Shown: positions 21,492-33,598, counted from the stretch's first letter. The stretch is DNA of 64,000 nt from Datisca glomerata (GCA_003255025.1 QANY01002976.1:4211541-4275540); one strand, 5' to 3'. A program made the numbers and translations. Notes: generated by a model not told the origin, from the sequence alone.

Positions 21492-23691
21492 TGTTAGGCA
21501 TAGTGCACTCAAAACATGTGTAAACACATTTTAATTTGAAATTAATAAAAACACAATTTTTTATAATTATCTTTTCTGAATTATTATTGAATAATTTATA
21601 TAAATATCTAAAACTTTCATATTCATTAATAAGATTATGATCTTGTATTAGTACAAGAGGATTAAGATCATAGATAATGAATAAAATAATCCGCAACATA
21701 TTAAAGTATGAAATTTTTAATGAATGGTTTCTAGTTCGGTTCACGAAGCATTTTGAATACATGTAATCAAGATCCAAATCACTGATGTGGATAGATATCT
21801 TAGTGAATATACTTTATATAATTAGATTATATAGGACATGGCCGATGCAAATTAATATCTTTATTAATTTAACATTTATCATAAAGATTTATTACACATC
21901 AATCAAATGATCATATGTAGATTAGTCTAAATCTTTAGTAGTCATGAAGTCCTATACATGTCTATCAGATCTTTTGATTCACTCGTTAAGGTTTGTTTGT
22001 AAACCAAACTAGTGGCTTTTATTTTAGAGATTTAGTGATATGAATGACTGAGAACATGATCTTACAAGATTTGAAAACCAAACTTTCTTAACACATCTTA
22101 TATAGGTTTCTTTAAGTGTTACTTCTGGAACTGAATGATTATTGAGCTCAAATTTATAATACGGTTATAAATTGACCATTCACTAGTGAATTAATGGTAT
22201 TTAAGGATCAATAGGTAATTAGTTTGGTAAAATAATAATTTTGACCAGTCTAATTTACGAACCAATAATTGGAGGACAGAACTACATGAAGTGATTATAT
22301 CAATGAACTACACAAAATTATTCTGTAAATATATTATGTAATTACTAAGAGTACAATTTCATATTTATAGTGGAGTAATAATGAAATTAATAAATAAGAT
22401 TATTTAAATAAAGAGTTTAATTAATAATCTGATTTATTAGAGCTTAAAATTATGGGTTCATGGTCCCCGAACCACCTTTGTACTACACAGTCTAAGGTGT
22501 GAGTGTTTCAGGACATAAGAAAATGACTAACTTGCAAGACAAATTAATTTTCTGAGGCAAGTGTATACTTATGAGATAATTATATGTAATTAATAAATTA
22601 AGAATTAGTTAACTAAACTATATATTATGAATTTTTGGAAATTCTAATTAAATAATTATATCGATTAGTTTGTATTAATCGATAAGTGAGATAGAATATT
22701 TAATTTATAAAATTAAATAATATCAAATTATTATGAGATAATCATTTGAATTTGAATTAACTAATCTATTAATTTTGAACTAACATATAAGTTAGTTAAA
22801 TGGTGTGATCAGATAAGTAAATTGTGAATTAATTGATATTTAGATATTTATCTTATTAAAATAAATATTAAATTTAACAAAATTACGACGTGACATGTTA
22901 GACTGCCACATGTCAATCATTGATTTCTAAATCAGAGATTGACATGACACAATGTAGTGCCACATAGCACTATAGAGATGCGTAACACATTGTAGTGCCT
23001 CAGGACACTACTGTACTGGCACATTTATAAATGATTTATTATTTAATGTAAACCCTAAAATCTAATGAGCCTTAACATAGAATATATATATATATATATA
23101 TAGTGACACGTAACACACTGTAGTGCCTCACGGCACTACTGTAGTGGCACATTTATAAACAATTTATTATTTTATGTAAACCCTAAAATCTAATGAGCCT
23201 TGACATAGAATATATATATATTGTTCTATTGGCCTTATTGAAGTAATTTGTGTGATTAATTTTTAATCAAAAGCTCTGTGAATTCTCCAATTCCCTCTCA
23301 GAGCTATGTCTCAAAAAATTATTTTCTAAATTTCTAGATCTCATATGTTGAGTACATCTAGAGATAGATAAGTGTTCTTTAATTATTTTATGTGTCCACA
23401 CACATCCTAGTGTGTTCAAAGATTGGTTCGAAAAATCTTGATGTGGATCTCGCAGTCCGTTATTCGTGGAATCTCAAGCTCATTGTTAGCTATGATGCTT
23501 GATAGACTACAAGAGGTACAATTCCTTTCTTTATATGTTTATGATTTAATGTATAGATATATAATGAATCCGATGAGAAAAATTATTTTTCACTAAAAAT
23601 AATATTTAGAACCTGTGGCGTCGCAATTATTTTTCGATCGATAATTTTTTTTAAACTAAATGCCTCTTATGCGTGCGTCGTGATTCCAACA
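21492..23691 (+). repeat. 5' LTR of the nested copia element (about 2.2 kb)
   Basis: The right end is fixed by similarity to 26547-26762 and by the PBS-like sequence that follows. The left end is set by TGTTAGG and the target duplication. It holds a tandem duplication of about 130 bp (22915-23215) with (TA)n runs. 2.2 kb is long for copia LTRs, so an unrecognised insertion within it is possible. Confidence 0.65.
22915..23220 (+). repeat. Tandem duplication, ~130 bp unit, in the LTR
   Basis: Two adjacent copies share cgtaacacattgtagtgcct, cactactgta.tggcacattt and ccctaaaatctaatgagcct, and each ends in a (TA)n run. Confidence 0.8.
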
Positions 23692-23706
23692 ATTAGTATC
23701 AGAGTG
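23692..23706 (+). promoter_or_regulatory. Degenerate primer binding site
   Basis: ATTAGTATCAGAGTG follows the LTR end CCAACA. It is two or three changes from the copia consensus TGGTATCAGAGC. Confidence 0.65.
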
Positions 23707-23949
23707 ATATTTTATATATATAAACATTAAATAGTGTGTGGGTTTTCTTATGTTATTCCATATATATTTTGATATGTATGAATGCAGGATGATTATGTTT
23801 TTTGAATGTATGGTTAATGATGAATCGTTAATTGTATGGTATTTTTTGGGTTTAGGTTTTCTTCTTAATTTTTCTTTAGATCTTGTGTAAGCCGTTTGGG
23901 GCATAGGAATTTTTGTAATTTTATATTTGAATATTATGTTGTAATATTT

Positions 23950-24235
23950 TGTACGCAAGAACACGAACAACGCACGAGATGAACAAGGAGAATATAAAGG
24001 AGAAGGAGCTCCATTATGGAGTTTTGACGTTGGTGCTGGGAATAGTGTTGTCAGTAATGGCGCCGCTGGCAATTTCGGAGGCAGAATCACCGCCGGCAAT
24101 TTTGGCGGCATTATCACCGCCAAGAAAAATAGCGGCAGCGGCGTTATCGGGAGGGGCACCAGTGGTGGTCGGGCAGCCGGCAGTGGCAGTGAAAGTGACC
24201 CGCTACCATCGTCGGTGGCAATCTCTGTGATTGCC
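23950..24235 (+). other. Glycine/serine-rich leader of the copia element
   Basis: The GC-rich stretch reads GAGNSVVSNGAAGNFGGRI and similar Gly/Ala/Ser repeats in one frame and an alanine/proline-rich chain in another. It has the position of the leader or gag start. No gag domain can be followed further to the right. Confidence 0.4.
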
Positions 24236-24485
24236 AGTGTACTATTCACCGATACTTTGATACCGTGTTCCCTTATCCATGTCATGCTTCACGAAAACCC
24301 AAATCCTATCTTTTATCTTTTAATTTTAAAAATTAGTTATTGATTTTAATTTTCAAATGATTGCCAGTGTACTATTCACCGATACTTTGATACTGTGTTT
24401 TCTTATCCATGTCATGCTTCACGAAAACCCTAATCCTATCTTTTATCTTTTAATTTTAAAAAATAGTTATTGATTTTAATTTTTT
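24233..24485 (+). repeat. Tandem duplication, ~126 bp unit
   Basis: 24233-24358 and 24359-24485 are near-identical (attgccagtgtactattcac ... catgcttcacgaaaaccc ... agttattgattttaatttt), with only a few substitutions, so the duplication is fairly recent. Confidence 0.85.
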
Positions 24486-24599
24486 GAAAATTAAAATTAA
24501 TTAATTGATTAGGTTTGACCCAAGTTTGATGAGTTATAAAATTATTTTTGACTAATGAAATTCATTTAACTTTAAAAGGATAATTAATGAGATTATTAT

Positions 24600-26546
24600 C
24601 TTTAGTTTGAAAAATGTTTATTTTATTCCTGGATTTTCTAAAAATTTGATTTCTTTATCTTTATTGCATGAACAAATTTTGATATTTCTTTTGATAATAA
24701 TATGTTTATTATTTCTAAGAATGGATTCAATATTTGTCATGTAAAAGTTTCAAACGGATTGTATATGCTTAAACCAACTGAACGAACATTAAATAATTAA
24801 AAATTATTTAAAGTAACATATTCTAAAAGTAACAAGCGACAAAGAATTTCTCAAAAAGATGATATGTATCCATGGCGCCTTAGGTAGGACATATTATTCT
24901 AGACAGAATAAACTGATTAACAAAACATGGTGTTTTGAGAGAACTAAAAGTTGAAACTCTTCTAGTTTGTGAATCTTGTCTAGAAGATAAAATGATCAAG
25001 AGACATTTCTCTAGAAAGGGCCAAAGAACCAAAGAACCACTTGAACTAGTACTAGTGACATCTTTGGGCCGTTTAATCTACTAGCTAGAGGTGGGTATGA
25101 GTATTTTGTCACTTTTATTGATGATTACTGATGATACAATTATAGTTACCTAATGCATAGAAAATCTGAAGCTTTTAGGAAGTTTAAAGATTTCAAAGCT
25201 GAAGCAAAAAAGAAATTAGGTAAATATTTGAAAACACATCGATCAGATCAATGTGGTGAATAATTAAATTTAGAATTCAAGGATTATCTACTGAAGTATG
25301 AAGTTCTATCCCAACTCACGACACCTAGAACACCACAGTAAAATGGTGTTTCAGAAAGTGGAAACCGAATCTTATTGGATATTGTTAAGTCGATGTTAAG
25401 CTACTCATCGCTACCACTCACATTCTGAGGATATTCACTTCAAACGGCAACCTACATTCTGAATGTAGGTCCTTCTAAGTCTATAAAAAAAACACTTTTA
25501 GAGTTATGGAATGGCTCCAAACCTAGTTTACGTCACTTTCATATATGGGGGTATCCAATTCACGTTCTTAGACCTAATACTAGAAAGTTAGACTTAAGGT
25601 CTAAAGTGTGTATACTTTTTTGGCTATCCTCTAGAAACAAGAGGCGGCTATGTTTATAATCACAAGGATCAAAATGTGTTTGTATCGACAAATGCTATTT
25701 TTCTCGAACACGATTATATGATAAACTACAAATCTCAGAGCAAAGTAGTTCTCTGAGAACTCGCATCTGATCAGATCAGATCATCTTCATCATTAAGTGA
25801 TAAATGACAAACCATAGAAACCATTATTCTTGTTCAGGAAACCCCGTTGCAACATCGTAGTGGGAGGGTTGTAAGACAACATATTCGCTATGAACTCGAG
25901 GCACATGTCCTAATGTCAAATACTGGTAAGGATGATCTATTAAGCTTTAAAGAGGCAATGTATGATCCTGAAAATGAGAAATGTCACGATGTCATGAACC
26001 AAGAAATTAAATCAATGTATTCCAATTCTGTTTGGGAACTTATAGACCCACCTGAAGAAGTCAGTCCCATTGTATGTAAAAGGATCTTCAAGTAGAAAAG
26101 AGGTGAGTTGTGAAAGTGGGGACTTTCAATGCACGACTAGTAGCCAAAGGCTATACTCAAAGGGAATGAACGATTACGAAGAGACATTCTCTCCCATTAC
26201 CATGCTAAAATCTATTTGTATTCTTTATCCATAGCCACTGGTTTAGACTATGAAATATGATAAATGGATGTCAAGATGACCTTTTTGAATGACTCTCTTG
26301 AAAAAAGCATCTATATGATGCAACCAGAAGGTTTCGTAAAAAAAGGCAATATCAGAAAGTTACAAGTTGCTTAAATCTATTTATAGATTAAAGCAAACAT
26401 CAAGATCTTAGAATTTTACTTTTGATGAAATTATTAAATCATATGGCTTCAAACAAAATGTCGACGAAGCTTGTGTTTATAAATACATCAAAGATAAGAT
26501 ATTAGTTTTCTTAGTTTTTTATGTAGAAGATATTTTACCCATTGAG
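24600..26546 (+). pseudogene. Copia pol: protease end, integrase, RT start
   Basis: Plus-strand blocks in order: VYFIPGFSKNLISL (protease tail), the GAG-preintegrase region, integrase GGYEYFVTFIDDY, YLKTHRSDQCGE (catalytic D of S/RDNGGEF) and TPRTPQ-stop-NGVSESGNR. Then come the integrase C-terminus (LDLRSKVCILFWL, VCIDKCYF), the ORF at 25847-26095 (LLSFKEAMYDPENEKCHDVM, SNSVWELIDPPEEVSPI) and RT pieces ending in FLVFYVEDILPIE. Integrase and RT are spread over several frames with many stops. The element is dead. Confidence 0.85.
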
Positions 26547-26762
26547 ATTGATGTAGAAACTTTGTTAGCGATGAAGTTTGATAGATTACATGAGGTATAA
26601 CTCCCTTCTTTGTATGTCTATGATTAAATGTATAGATATATAATGGATCTGATGAGAAAAATTATTTTTCATTAAAAATTATTTTTTGGAACATGTGGCG
26701 TGTTCCGATCGATAATTTTTTTAAAACTAAATGTCTCCACTGTGTGCGCCGTGATTCCAACA
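26547..26762 (+). repeat. Truncated 3' LTR of the nested copia
   Basis: Matches the last about 220 bases of 21492-23691 (tgtatagatatataatg, gatgagaaaaattatttttc, gatcgataatttttt, cgtgattccaaca). The 5' nine tenths of this LTR are missing. Confidence 0.85.
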
Positions 26763-26763
26763 G

Positions 26764-27148
26764 TAGCTACAGCAGTGACGGAGCGTCTAAAACTTGAAGA
26801 ATCTATAAAAACAGCCAAGGGTTCTTTGGTAGCAACTGAGCTAGCCAGAGTCCAAGCAGAGGAGAAAGAAAAGAAAACAAGAGAGGATTTTTAGGCTCTG
26901 TTTGATGAGGCTAAGTAGATGGTCTATAGCTTAGGATATAAGGATGACACAGTGAATATTTCCCCTAGGATTCTGCTTGTTGACACCTTCTCTGCTCAGG
27001 CTAAGATGAATGCCTGTACATAAGGTGTTGCAGTCAATGCTTCTGAACCTGTTGCTGAGATTACCGCCATTGATCCTACTACGCTATGACTATGGAGAAC
27101 AATGTTGCCGAGGCTACTACCGATGATGAAGAGATCGTAATCTCTTAG
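26764..27148 (+). pseudogene. Gypsy antisense extra ORF, C-terminal part
   Basis: After the copia insertion the plus strand reads TAVTERLKLEESIKTAKGSL, VATELARVQAEEKEKKTRED, stop, ALFDEAK, stop, MVYSLGYKDDTVNISPRILL and finally DDEEIVIS-stop at 27146-27148. The first 40 residues look like a coiled coil rich in E, K and A. This fits the charged coiled-coil C-terminus of the extra antisense protein of Tat-type gypsy elements. At least three in-frame stops are present. Confidence 0.55.
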
Positions 27149-27599
27149 CCTTCTTTTGTCTTTTTGTATTTTGTATTTTACGTTCCTGCAGTGTACTTTA
27201 TACAAGCACCCTTTGTATTTCTATGCTCGTTTGATGAAAGTTACCTTCTGTTGAATCCTTCTCTTGTTATATTCTGTCATTTCTTCAAAACCTAGAGAAA
27301 TTAAAAGGAACTTCAAATAATTTCAAGTAGAACTTGTAATAATTCCAAGCTTTAATTCACGAAATTTACTTACGAAAACTAAGAATTCTGGTGGATATCA
27401 TTCGTTCTAGAGGACTTATAGTGATTTCAAACTTTAACAGTATCTATTTTCAATGTTGGACATTTTCTTCATCTTTCCTTTAGAGAACATATTAGCAGTC
27501 TGGTTCATCTCTTAAAGACTTGTGTTTTTTAGAGTTACTTTGATCTTCGTTTACCTACGGTCTGCCTGTTCTGAAGGATAGGTTTTCAGAGCCACGGTC
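27149..27599. other. Gypsy spacer between extra ORF and minisatellite
   Basis: Non-coding. It contains early, degenerate copies of the repeat that follows. Confidence 0.4.
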
Positions 27600-28340
27600 C
27601 GATTTTCATTTTTTATTCTGAGGGAAGGACTTACGAATTATAGTGCCTTTTGCCTTTCGTTGATGGAGCATGGCCCCATTTTCTTTTTTAGTGCAAGACT
27701 TACGAGTTCCTTGTTCGAACTCATGCCTTTATTTCCTTTTGAGAGTATGACTTATGAATTACCCACTCTCAAAGACTTTCGCCATTATTTACTTCTGAGA
27801 GAAGGACTTATGGATTGCCCGCTCCTAAGACTTGCACCCTTTTTCCTTCTGAGAGTAGGACTTATAAATTTCCTAATCCTAAGTATGCATCCTTATTTCA
27901 TTCTGAGAGTAGGACTTATGAATTGCACGCTCTCAAGGACTTATGCCTTTATTTCCTTCTAAAAATAGGACTTATAAATTGCTCGCTCCGAAGGACTTGC
28001 GCCCTTATTTCCATATGAGAGTAGAACTTATGAGTTGCCCGAAGGACCTACGCCCTTATTTCATTCTGAAAGTAGGACTTATGTATTGCCTGCTCCCAAG
28101 GACATAGGCCCTTATTTCATTATGAGAGTAGGATTTATGAATTGCCCTCTCCCAATGACTTTCGCACTTATTTCCTTTTGAGAGTAAGATTTATAAATTG
28201 CCGCTTCTAAAGACTTGCATCCTTATTTTCTTCTAAGAGTAAGATTTATGAGTTGCTTGCTCCCAATGACTTACGCCCTTATTTTCTTCTAGTAGTATGA
28301 CTTATGAATTATCCGTTCTCAAGGACTTACGCTCTTTTTC
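27600..28340 (+). repeat. Minisatellite in gypsy, 50-60-bp unit
   Basis: About 12 copies of a unit resembling ttctgagagtaggacttatgaattgcc followed by cgctctcaaggacttacgcccttatttcc. Copies start at about 27741, 27799, 27851, 27904 and so on. Tandem arrays between pol and the 3' LTR are common in Tat and Ogre-type elements. The frames across it (27660-27962, 27815-28018) only translate the repeat. Confidence 0.9.
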
Positions 28341-28460
28341 TATCATTATTTGTTGAAGAAGAGAGATAGTGTTGAAAACAAGTTATTTACGGGGAAAATC
28401 ATTACGGGAAAAATAATGGGAAAATATTTACTATAAAATATTTATTACAATTCAAAAAAA

Positions 28461-29498
28461 TTATCTGATCAAAGGGACGACGTTCCACGGTTTCTCCAAA
28501 TCTTCCCCTTCATCCGTTGTTAAATAATAATACTCGTTGCCTCCGATTCTGCTGACAATATATGGCCCTTCCCAGGTTGATCTGAGCTTTCTTTCTGTTT
28601 GGAAGATCTTTTTCAAGACTAGGTCTCCTTTCTAGAATTCCTATCTTTGGAATCTTCTTCAAAAGTAAGTTATTCTCTTCTGATTGTAGTAGGCCATCTG
28701 GATCAGAGCTACCTTTCCTTATTCTTCCAAAAGATCACGATTTTTTCTTAAAAAGATCCTCATTCTATTGCTTACTTAGTCCTATTTTTGTAGTAGGGCC
28801 CCCAATTTCAATTGGAATTAGTGCTTCCATTCCATATGCCAGGGCGATAGGTGTTTCACCCGTTTCTTCCCTATGAGTAATTCAGTATGCCCCTAATACC
28901 GTTGGTAACTCTTCTACCCATTTTTCCTTAGCCATTTTTTCATGCTTTCAAGTATGATACAGTTTTATTGTTCAGCTTGGCCATTTCCCTGCGGGTAATA
29001 TGGTTAAAAAATTGATTAATAATTGTTAAGCCTTCACGAAAGGCTTTGACCGTCTTCCCTATGAATTGAGGTCCATTGTTTAAGATGAGTGCTCAAAGAA
29101 TTCCGTATCTAAGTATATTACATGTATAAATAACAAGTATCTGGTAATGCTATGATGGTGGTTGTTTTGATACCTCGCGACACCATCCACAAAATCTTTA
29201 AAACAAGCAGAAGCCCATGAATGACTGATGATTAGTTTTGATCGAGGAGATAACGAAACTCTGACAGTGTATAACACAGAGGCTTGCCTCTAATAGTCAC
29301 CGTCAGACTCCTCAATCAAGAATTTCAACAAGGTGTTCACCATAATATTACCATTGGCGTTCATCGATTTCGGTATCCTCGAGAATGCCTCTACTTCAAT
29401 CCACTTAGTGAAGTAATCTATGGCAACCAACAATAAATGTTTTTACGCTGGTGTCATGGGAAGTGGGCTGACAATGTCAATGCCTCATTGCATGAACT
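28461..29498 (-). pseudogene. Gypsy integrase, C-terminal part
   Basis: Minus-strand blocks: GIDIVSPLPMTP, HLLLVAIDYFTKWIEVEAF (integrase D-containing core), SWASACFKDFVDGVARYQNN, and at the end GDLVLKKIFQTERKLRSTWE, GPYIVSRIGGNEYYYL and PWNVVPLIR with a stop at 28461-28463. The last blocks are the typical gypsy integrase C-terminus. The region 28700-29080 is broken by several frameshifts. Its N-terminal neighbour is separated by the insertion at 29499-31388. Confidence 0.85.
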
Positions 29499-31388
29499 TG
29501 TTGTAATTATGTATATAAAGTATGGTGTAATAACTATTTATGAGTAAATAGTTATTTCTTTGACATTTATGTATTACTGAATTTCATGAATAAATTGAAA
29601 GTTTCCTTTTAATTAAAGTGTATTTGTAAATTACTTAAGTCCTAGAACTATCATCAACGTAAGAAGAGTAAAGACCGAGCGGTCTTCCAGACAAACTCTT
29701 CTGAGATAGTTTAGAATATTATTCACAGTCTTAGAATCGACTGACAATCTAATTCAATTATGACTGTTAGGTTGAACCAAAGTTGCAAGTATCGGAGCAT
29801 GGGAGTGGAGACTCTAACGATTGTCCTAGACATGTTATGAAACATGTTGAATAGAATAGGAATCAATTAGTCTGAGCAAAGCTGTTTATCTAGCTTTAAA
29901 TCTAATTGTTACACCTTAAAATTATTTTCATAATTACCTTAATCCTGAGGTGAATACGAAACTTGACTTAGTTACTTATGATTAGTGATATGCCAAAGGA
30001 GTGATTTTGAATTGCCTGACAATATATCGGCTGTTAGGACCGTGATTCAACTATGTTGGAGTTGCGTGATTCACATATATAGAATTCGTGATAAGATTGC
30101 AAAAACAATAATATCACCTTATGCTTTATTGATGAGTACGCGGATAAATAAACCGGGCCTGGTACTCGATGACATAGGTCATTAAATAAGACATGATGAT
30201 CTATACGAGACACTTCACTGATATATCTTTCTTATTCATAGTCAATAAAAGAGTTAAGAAAATAATAACTAAATGGGTAAAATGGTAATTTCATATCCTA
30301 CTCTTGTTACTGATATTCACAAAGGGTAATATCGTTAAATATTCTGTGGACCGTGAGATATAAATATTTATTTACACTAACAGAAAATGTAGCGCGCATG
30401 AATCGAGAGTTTATTCATTATCGGACCTATAGTAGAGTCGTATGATGTCAAGATTAAATAGGTTGAGAATTTATGGAGATAAATGAGTTGGGTATTTGAA
30501 TTCCATAACTTTATTCATGCATATCCATTCGGTATTAGGAGTAGCTCATAAGGACAAGAATGAGAAATAATAATAGTTGGACCAAAAACGTATTTTGGAT
30601 CAAGGTAAACTTTTCGAACTCATATGAGATAGATGACATCACTGTATTAGTGAAGAGTAAAATTAATATTCAAATTAGTTACTTTGTTATTTTATAATTA
30701 TTGGATAATTAGTAAATAAAAAAATTAAGTAATTAATAGATAGAAATCAATTTAATTTATCAATTTTAACTGATGAATTTAGACTCAATTTTGGCTTTAT
30801 GGGAGATGTAAAAATCGGACATCACAATGCCAGGAGAATGTGATTTTCATTTTTTATCATATGAGGATATATGGGTAAATTCCAAACTTAATATATAAGA
30901 GATTGTATAGGGTTGCATCTCTAACCTAACATAAGCTCAGTGTGTTAAATCAGAGCAAGAAAAGGTTTCTCTTTCCCCCTCTCTCACTGTTGCCATCGAA
31001 ATCCTACAGGGAAGAGAAAACTTTTGTTTTCTCTTTCACAGTTGTTTTAAGAGTCCACACTCAATTCGTACGCTAATCCTTGAGAGATTTACTTCTGACA
31101 CTAACGAGTGGTTGTCGGTGTAAGGATCAATTGATAGCTCCATAAATCTCAAGAACGAAGAACGTGAGATAGAGAATTGGATACCGCCAAATCAAAATTT
31201 CTCCATTAACTGAAAAGGTATAAATTGTTTATATCTCTTCACGATACGTTTTTTACCGTTATGCATGTTCATTGGTTTGGTTTGTATTTAATTTGATTAA
31301 ATGTTTGTTTGAAAGTTTTTTGATATTCCACCCATGAACTAGTCATGGTTCATTAATTTTTCTACATAATGTAAAACCCGGTCCAACA
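29499..31388 (+). mobile_element. Solo-LTR-like insertion in gypsy integrase
   Basis: A 1.89-kb block interrupts the integrase between the zinc-binding part and the catalytic core. It starts TGTTGTAATT and ends GGTCCAACA, the TG...CA edges of an LTR, and has no coding sequence. The right half has a leader-like CT-rich tract (30970-31050), similar in layout to the long LTR of the copia at 21.5 kb. Flanking bases gaact and ggacg agree at 3 of 5 positions, so the target duplication is poor. A solo LTR is the best explanation; strand is assigned by analogy. Confidence 0.55.
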
Positions 31389-32460
31389 GGACGACCATGG
31401 GAGCAAAGTGCTGACGTTTCTCGTATATCGCTTGCCATCTTGATGTATTTTGAGTCATTAATACCCTTCGTTCAATACTTTATGAGCTAATATTCTCCCC
31501 TTGGTATGATCCCGCATATTTCTTCGTAGATTTTGGCTAACACATACAAAGCTTTTTTCTCCCTTAGACATTTTAAATATGGACCTGAAAAAGACATTTT
31601 ATATGATAAACTATTAATTAAGGAGTACCTGGAACTTTGATGTTGGACTTTTCTTGCTTGAAGTTTGTCTTCAGGTAACGCCCCATTTTCTAAATAATGG
31701 ATTATATCATAATGCCAGCTAGGCTCTCTTTCGATCTCCACATCTGCTGCATCGTTCAACGAGAGTGAAATACTTGGCTTTTTTAGAAATTCCACTGGCA
31801 TGCTCCTTTTGTGTGGGAGTAGTAGCTATGACCCAAGGTTTGCTAATGCATCTGCGTGTCCGTTCTCTATTCTTGGGATCGAATGAATTTCATAACTTTT
31901 CAGTAGACTCAATAACTCATTTGCCCGCTACAAGTAGCTTATTATTTTTTCATATTTAGCTGCGAATTCTCCCGTAAACTGTTTCACAATTAGCATTGAA
32001 TCATAAAATATTTTCAAATATGTTACCCTAAATTCCCGTAGCAAGGTGACTCCTGCTATCAAGGCTTAATACTCTGTTTCATTATTTGACGCATTGAAAT
32101 CGAAAGAGATAGAGTGTCCTAGCATTTCTCCAAATGGGGTTTGTACTACTACTCCTGCTCTAACCCCTTTGTTGTCTGAGGCTCCATTAATGTACAATTT
32201 TCAGGAACCGCTTTCTTCCTTGATCTTAGATCCGTTGTCGACTTCCCTCCTATCACTGGTGAAGTTTGCTAGAAAATCAGCCAGCACTTGCCTATTGATC
32301 AATGTCCTTGGCCCATAATGTATTTCATATTGACCAAGCTCAATTGACCACTTCGCCATTCTCCTTGTTGCGTTACTAAATGGTCTAGAAATTTTCCTGT
32401 TGCCACGTCGAACGTGCACTTCTCCAGATTTAGCTTCATAGAGTTTTCTCATAAGATTGA
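31389..32460 (-). pseudogene. Gypsy double RNase H and integrase N-terminus
   Basis: Element order runs from high to low coordinates. The ancestral RNase H end reads RRMAKWSIELGQYEIHYGPR, TLINRQVLADFLANF (about 32260-32360). A second, plant-type RNase H follows: KLYINGASDNKGVRAGVVV, FDFNASNNETEY, VTYLKIFYDSMLIVKQFTGE and RIENGHADALANLGS. The integrase N-terminus follows (WHYDIIHYLENGALPEDKL, RYSLINSLSYKMSFSGPYLK, EEICGIIPRGEY; the last corresponds to the histidine-containing HEGICGxH motif). Stops separate the blocks. Two RNase H modules in tandem point to the Tat clade. Confidence 0.82.
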
Positions 32461-33320
32461 GAAGCCCTCATCAAGATATATAAAGTGGTCTTCCCATTTA
32501 CAACTTTTAACAAATATATCGTCCACATAAACCTCCATGGTCTTCCTAATTTGTTTGCTGAAGATTTTGTTCACAAGCCTTTAATAAGTTGCATCTGCAT
32601 TTTTCAGTCCAAATGGCATTATCTTATAATAAAAAATACTATGTTCAGTTATAAATGAGATTTTTCATGATCAAGTTGGAACATCTTCAATTGGTTATAT
32701 CCGGAGAAGGCATCAATGAAACTGAGGAGTTCATGTCCTAAAGTTGTGTCCACCATCTGTTAGTTCTTGGCAGTGGATAATCACATTTAGGGCAAGCTTT
32801 ATTTAGATAAGTATAGTCCATACAGATTCTCAATTTCCCATTCTTTTTCTTCACCATAACTATATTGGCGAGCCACTCTAGCTAATCTACTTCTCGAATG
32901 AAGCCAACTTTCAGAACTTTCTCTTGTTCTTCTTTGATTGCTTTGTTCCGTTCTGGAGTGAAACTTCTCTTTCGTTGCTTTATAGGCATAACAGTGAGAA
33001 CTGTATTTAATTTATGACATATTATTTTTTTGGGGATACTTGTCATTCTATGTGCAGTATTCACAAAGATATCTTGGTTTTTTCACAAGAAGTCTATCAA
33101 TATTTTATTCTCTGTTTGCTCGAGGCGGGCTCGGATGTTGGTTGTCTTTTAAGTTTCTTCTTCTAGGTACATGAGCTCAGTTTCCTCTCCCGCTTTATAC
33201 CTTAGCCCCACTTACCCGTCTTCCCTTGATTTCTATTATTCCATAGCTTCCATTTGTTCTTCTGCTTTCTTGTATGTCATCTTTTTTTGGCAGCTTCTAG
33301 TGCAGTCACAGTGCAAATAA
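32461..33320 (-). pseudogene. Gypsy reverse transcriptase, decayed
   Basis: Minus-strand blocks: HRMTSIPKKIICHKLNTVL, RSFTPERNKAIKEEQEKVLK, GFIREVD, LANIVMVKKKNGKLRICMDY, LNKACPKCDYPLP, and a palm-like trace near 32530 corresponding to the YVDDI region. Much of the palm is frameshifted. The order is that of gypsy RT. Nonfunctional. Confidence 0.85.
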
Positions 33321-33349
33321 GGGCAGCAGCCTAATCTCCCTTTATCGTC

Positions 33350-33598
33350 TTAATCCCTTCTCGAGAATAGATACTTCAATGCCTGGTAAAAAGTAGCCGG
33401 GACGGCTTTCATCTCGTGTAGCCTGGCCCTTCCCAGAATGGTGTTGTATGGGGTTGAGGTGTCAAAGACTACGAATTTTGTCAAATGATTAAAGGATTCT
33501 ACGTTCACGAGAGGAGCGATAATACTTTCATGATAACTGATGGCCCCGGTGAAGCCTATCAATGGATATGACGGACCATGTAGTTGCTGATCTCCCAT
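33350..33598 (-). pseudogene. Gypsy aspartic protease region
   Basis: A continuous 82-codon minus-strand frame: SYPLIGFTGAISYHESIIAP, FVVFDTSTPYNTILGRARLH and MKAVPATFYQALKYLF. This is the C-terminal half of the retropepsin-like domain of plant gypsy elements (pattern Y..ILGR..L). The catalytic D-T/S-G segment upstream (about 33600-33800) is hard to follow. Confidence 0.75.

Larger units (their letters stand above)
21492..26762 (+). mobile_element. Ty1/copia element nested in gypsy antisense ORF
   Basis: Plus-strand copia element with a long 5' LTR (21492-23691), a primer-binding-site-like sequence (attagtatcagagtg), a glycine/alanine-rich leader, and a decayed pol from about 24600. Pol stops inside reverse transcriptase at the YVDD-like motif (YVEDILPIE, about 26520-26550), where the sequence jumps into the last about 216 bases of the 3' LTR (26547-26762). 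RNase H and most of the 3' LTR are therefore deleted. Both outer ends are TGTT...CAACA, and gtagt/gtagc flanks suggest one insertion event. Confidence 0.8.

Noticed and set aside
23656..24285. 209-codon minus-strand proline/alanine-rich frame
   Set aside because: It is antisense to the copia leader, and its N-terminal low complexity comes from the Gly/Ala repeat on the plus strand.
27660..28018. Two overlapping plus-strand frames with SSRTYELP-like repeats
   Set aside because: They are translations of the gypsy minisatellite, whose 50-60-bp periodicity explains them.
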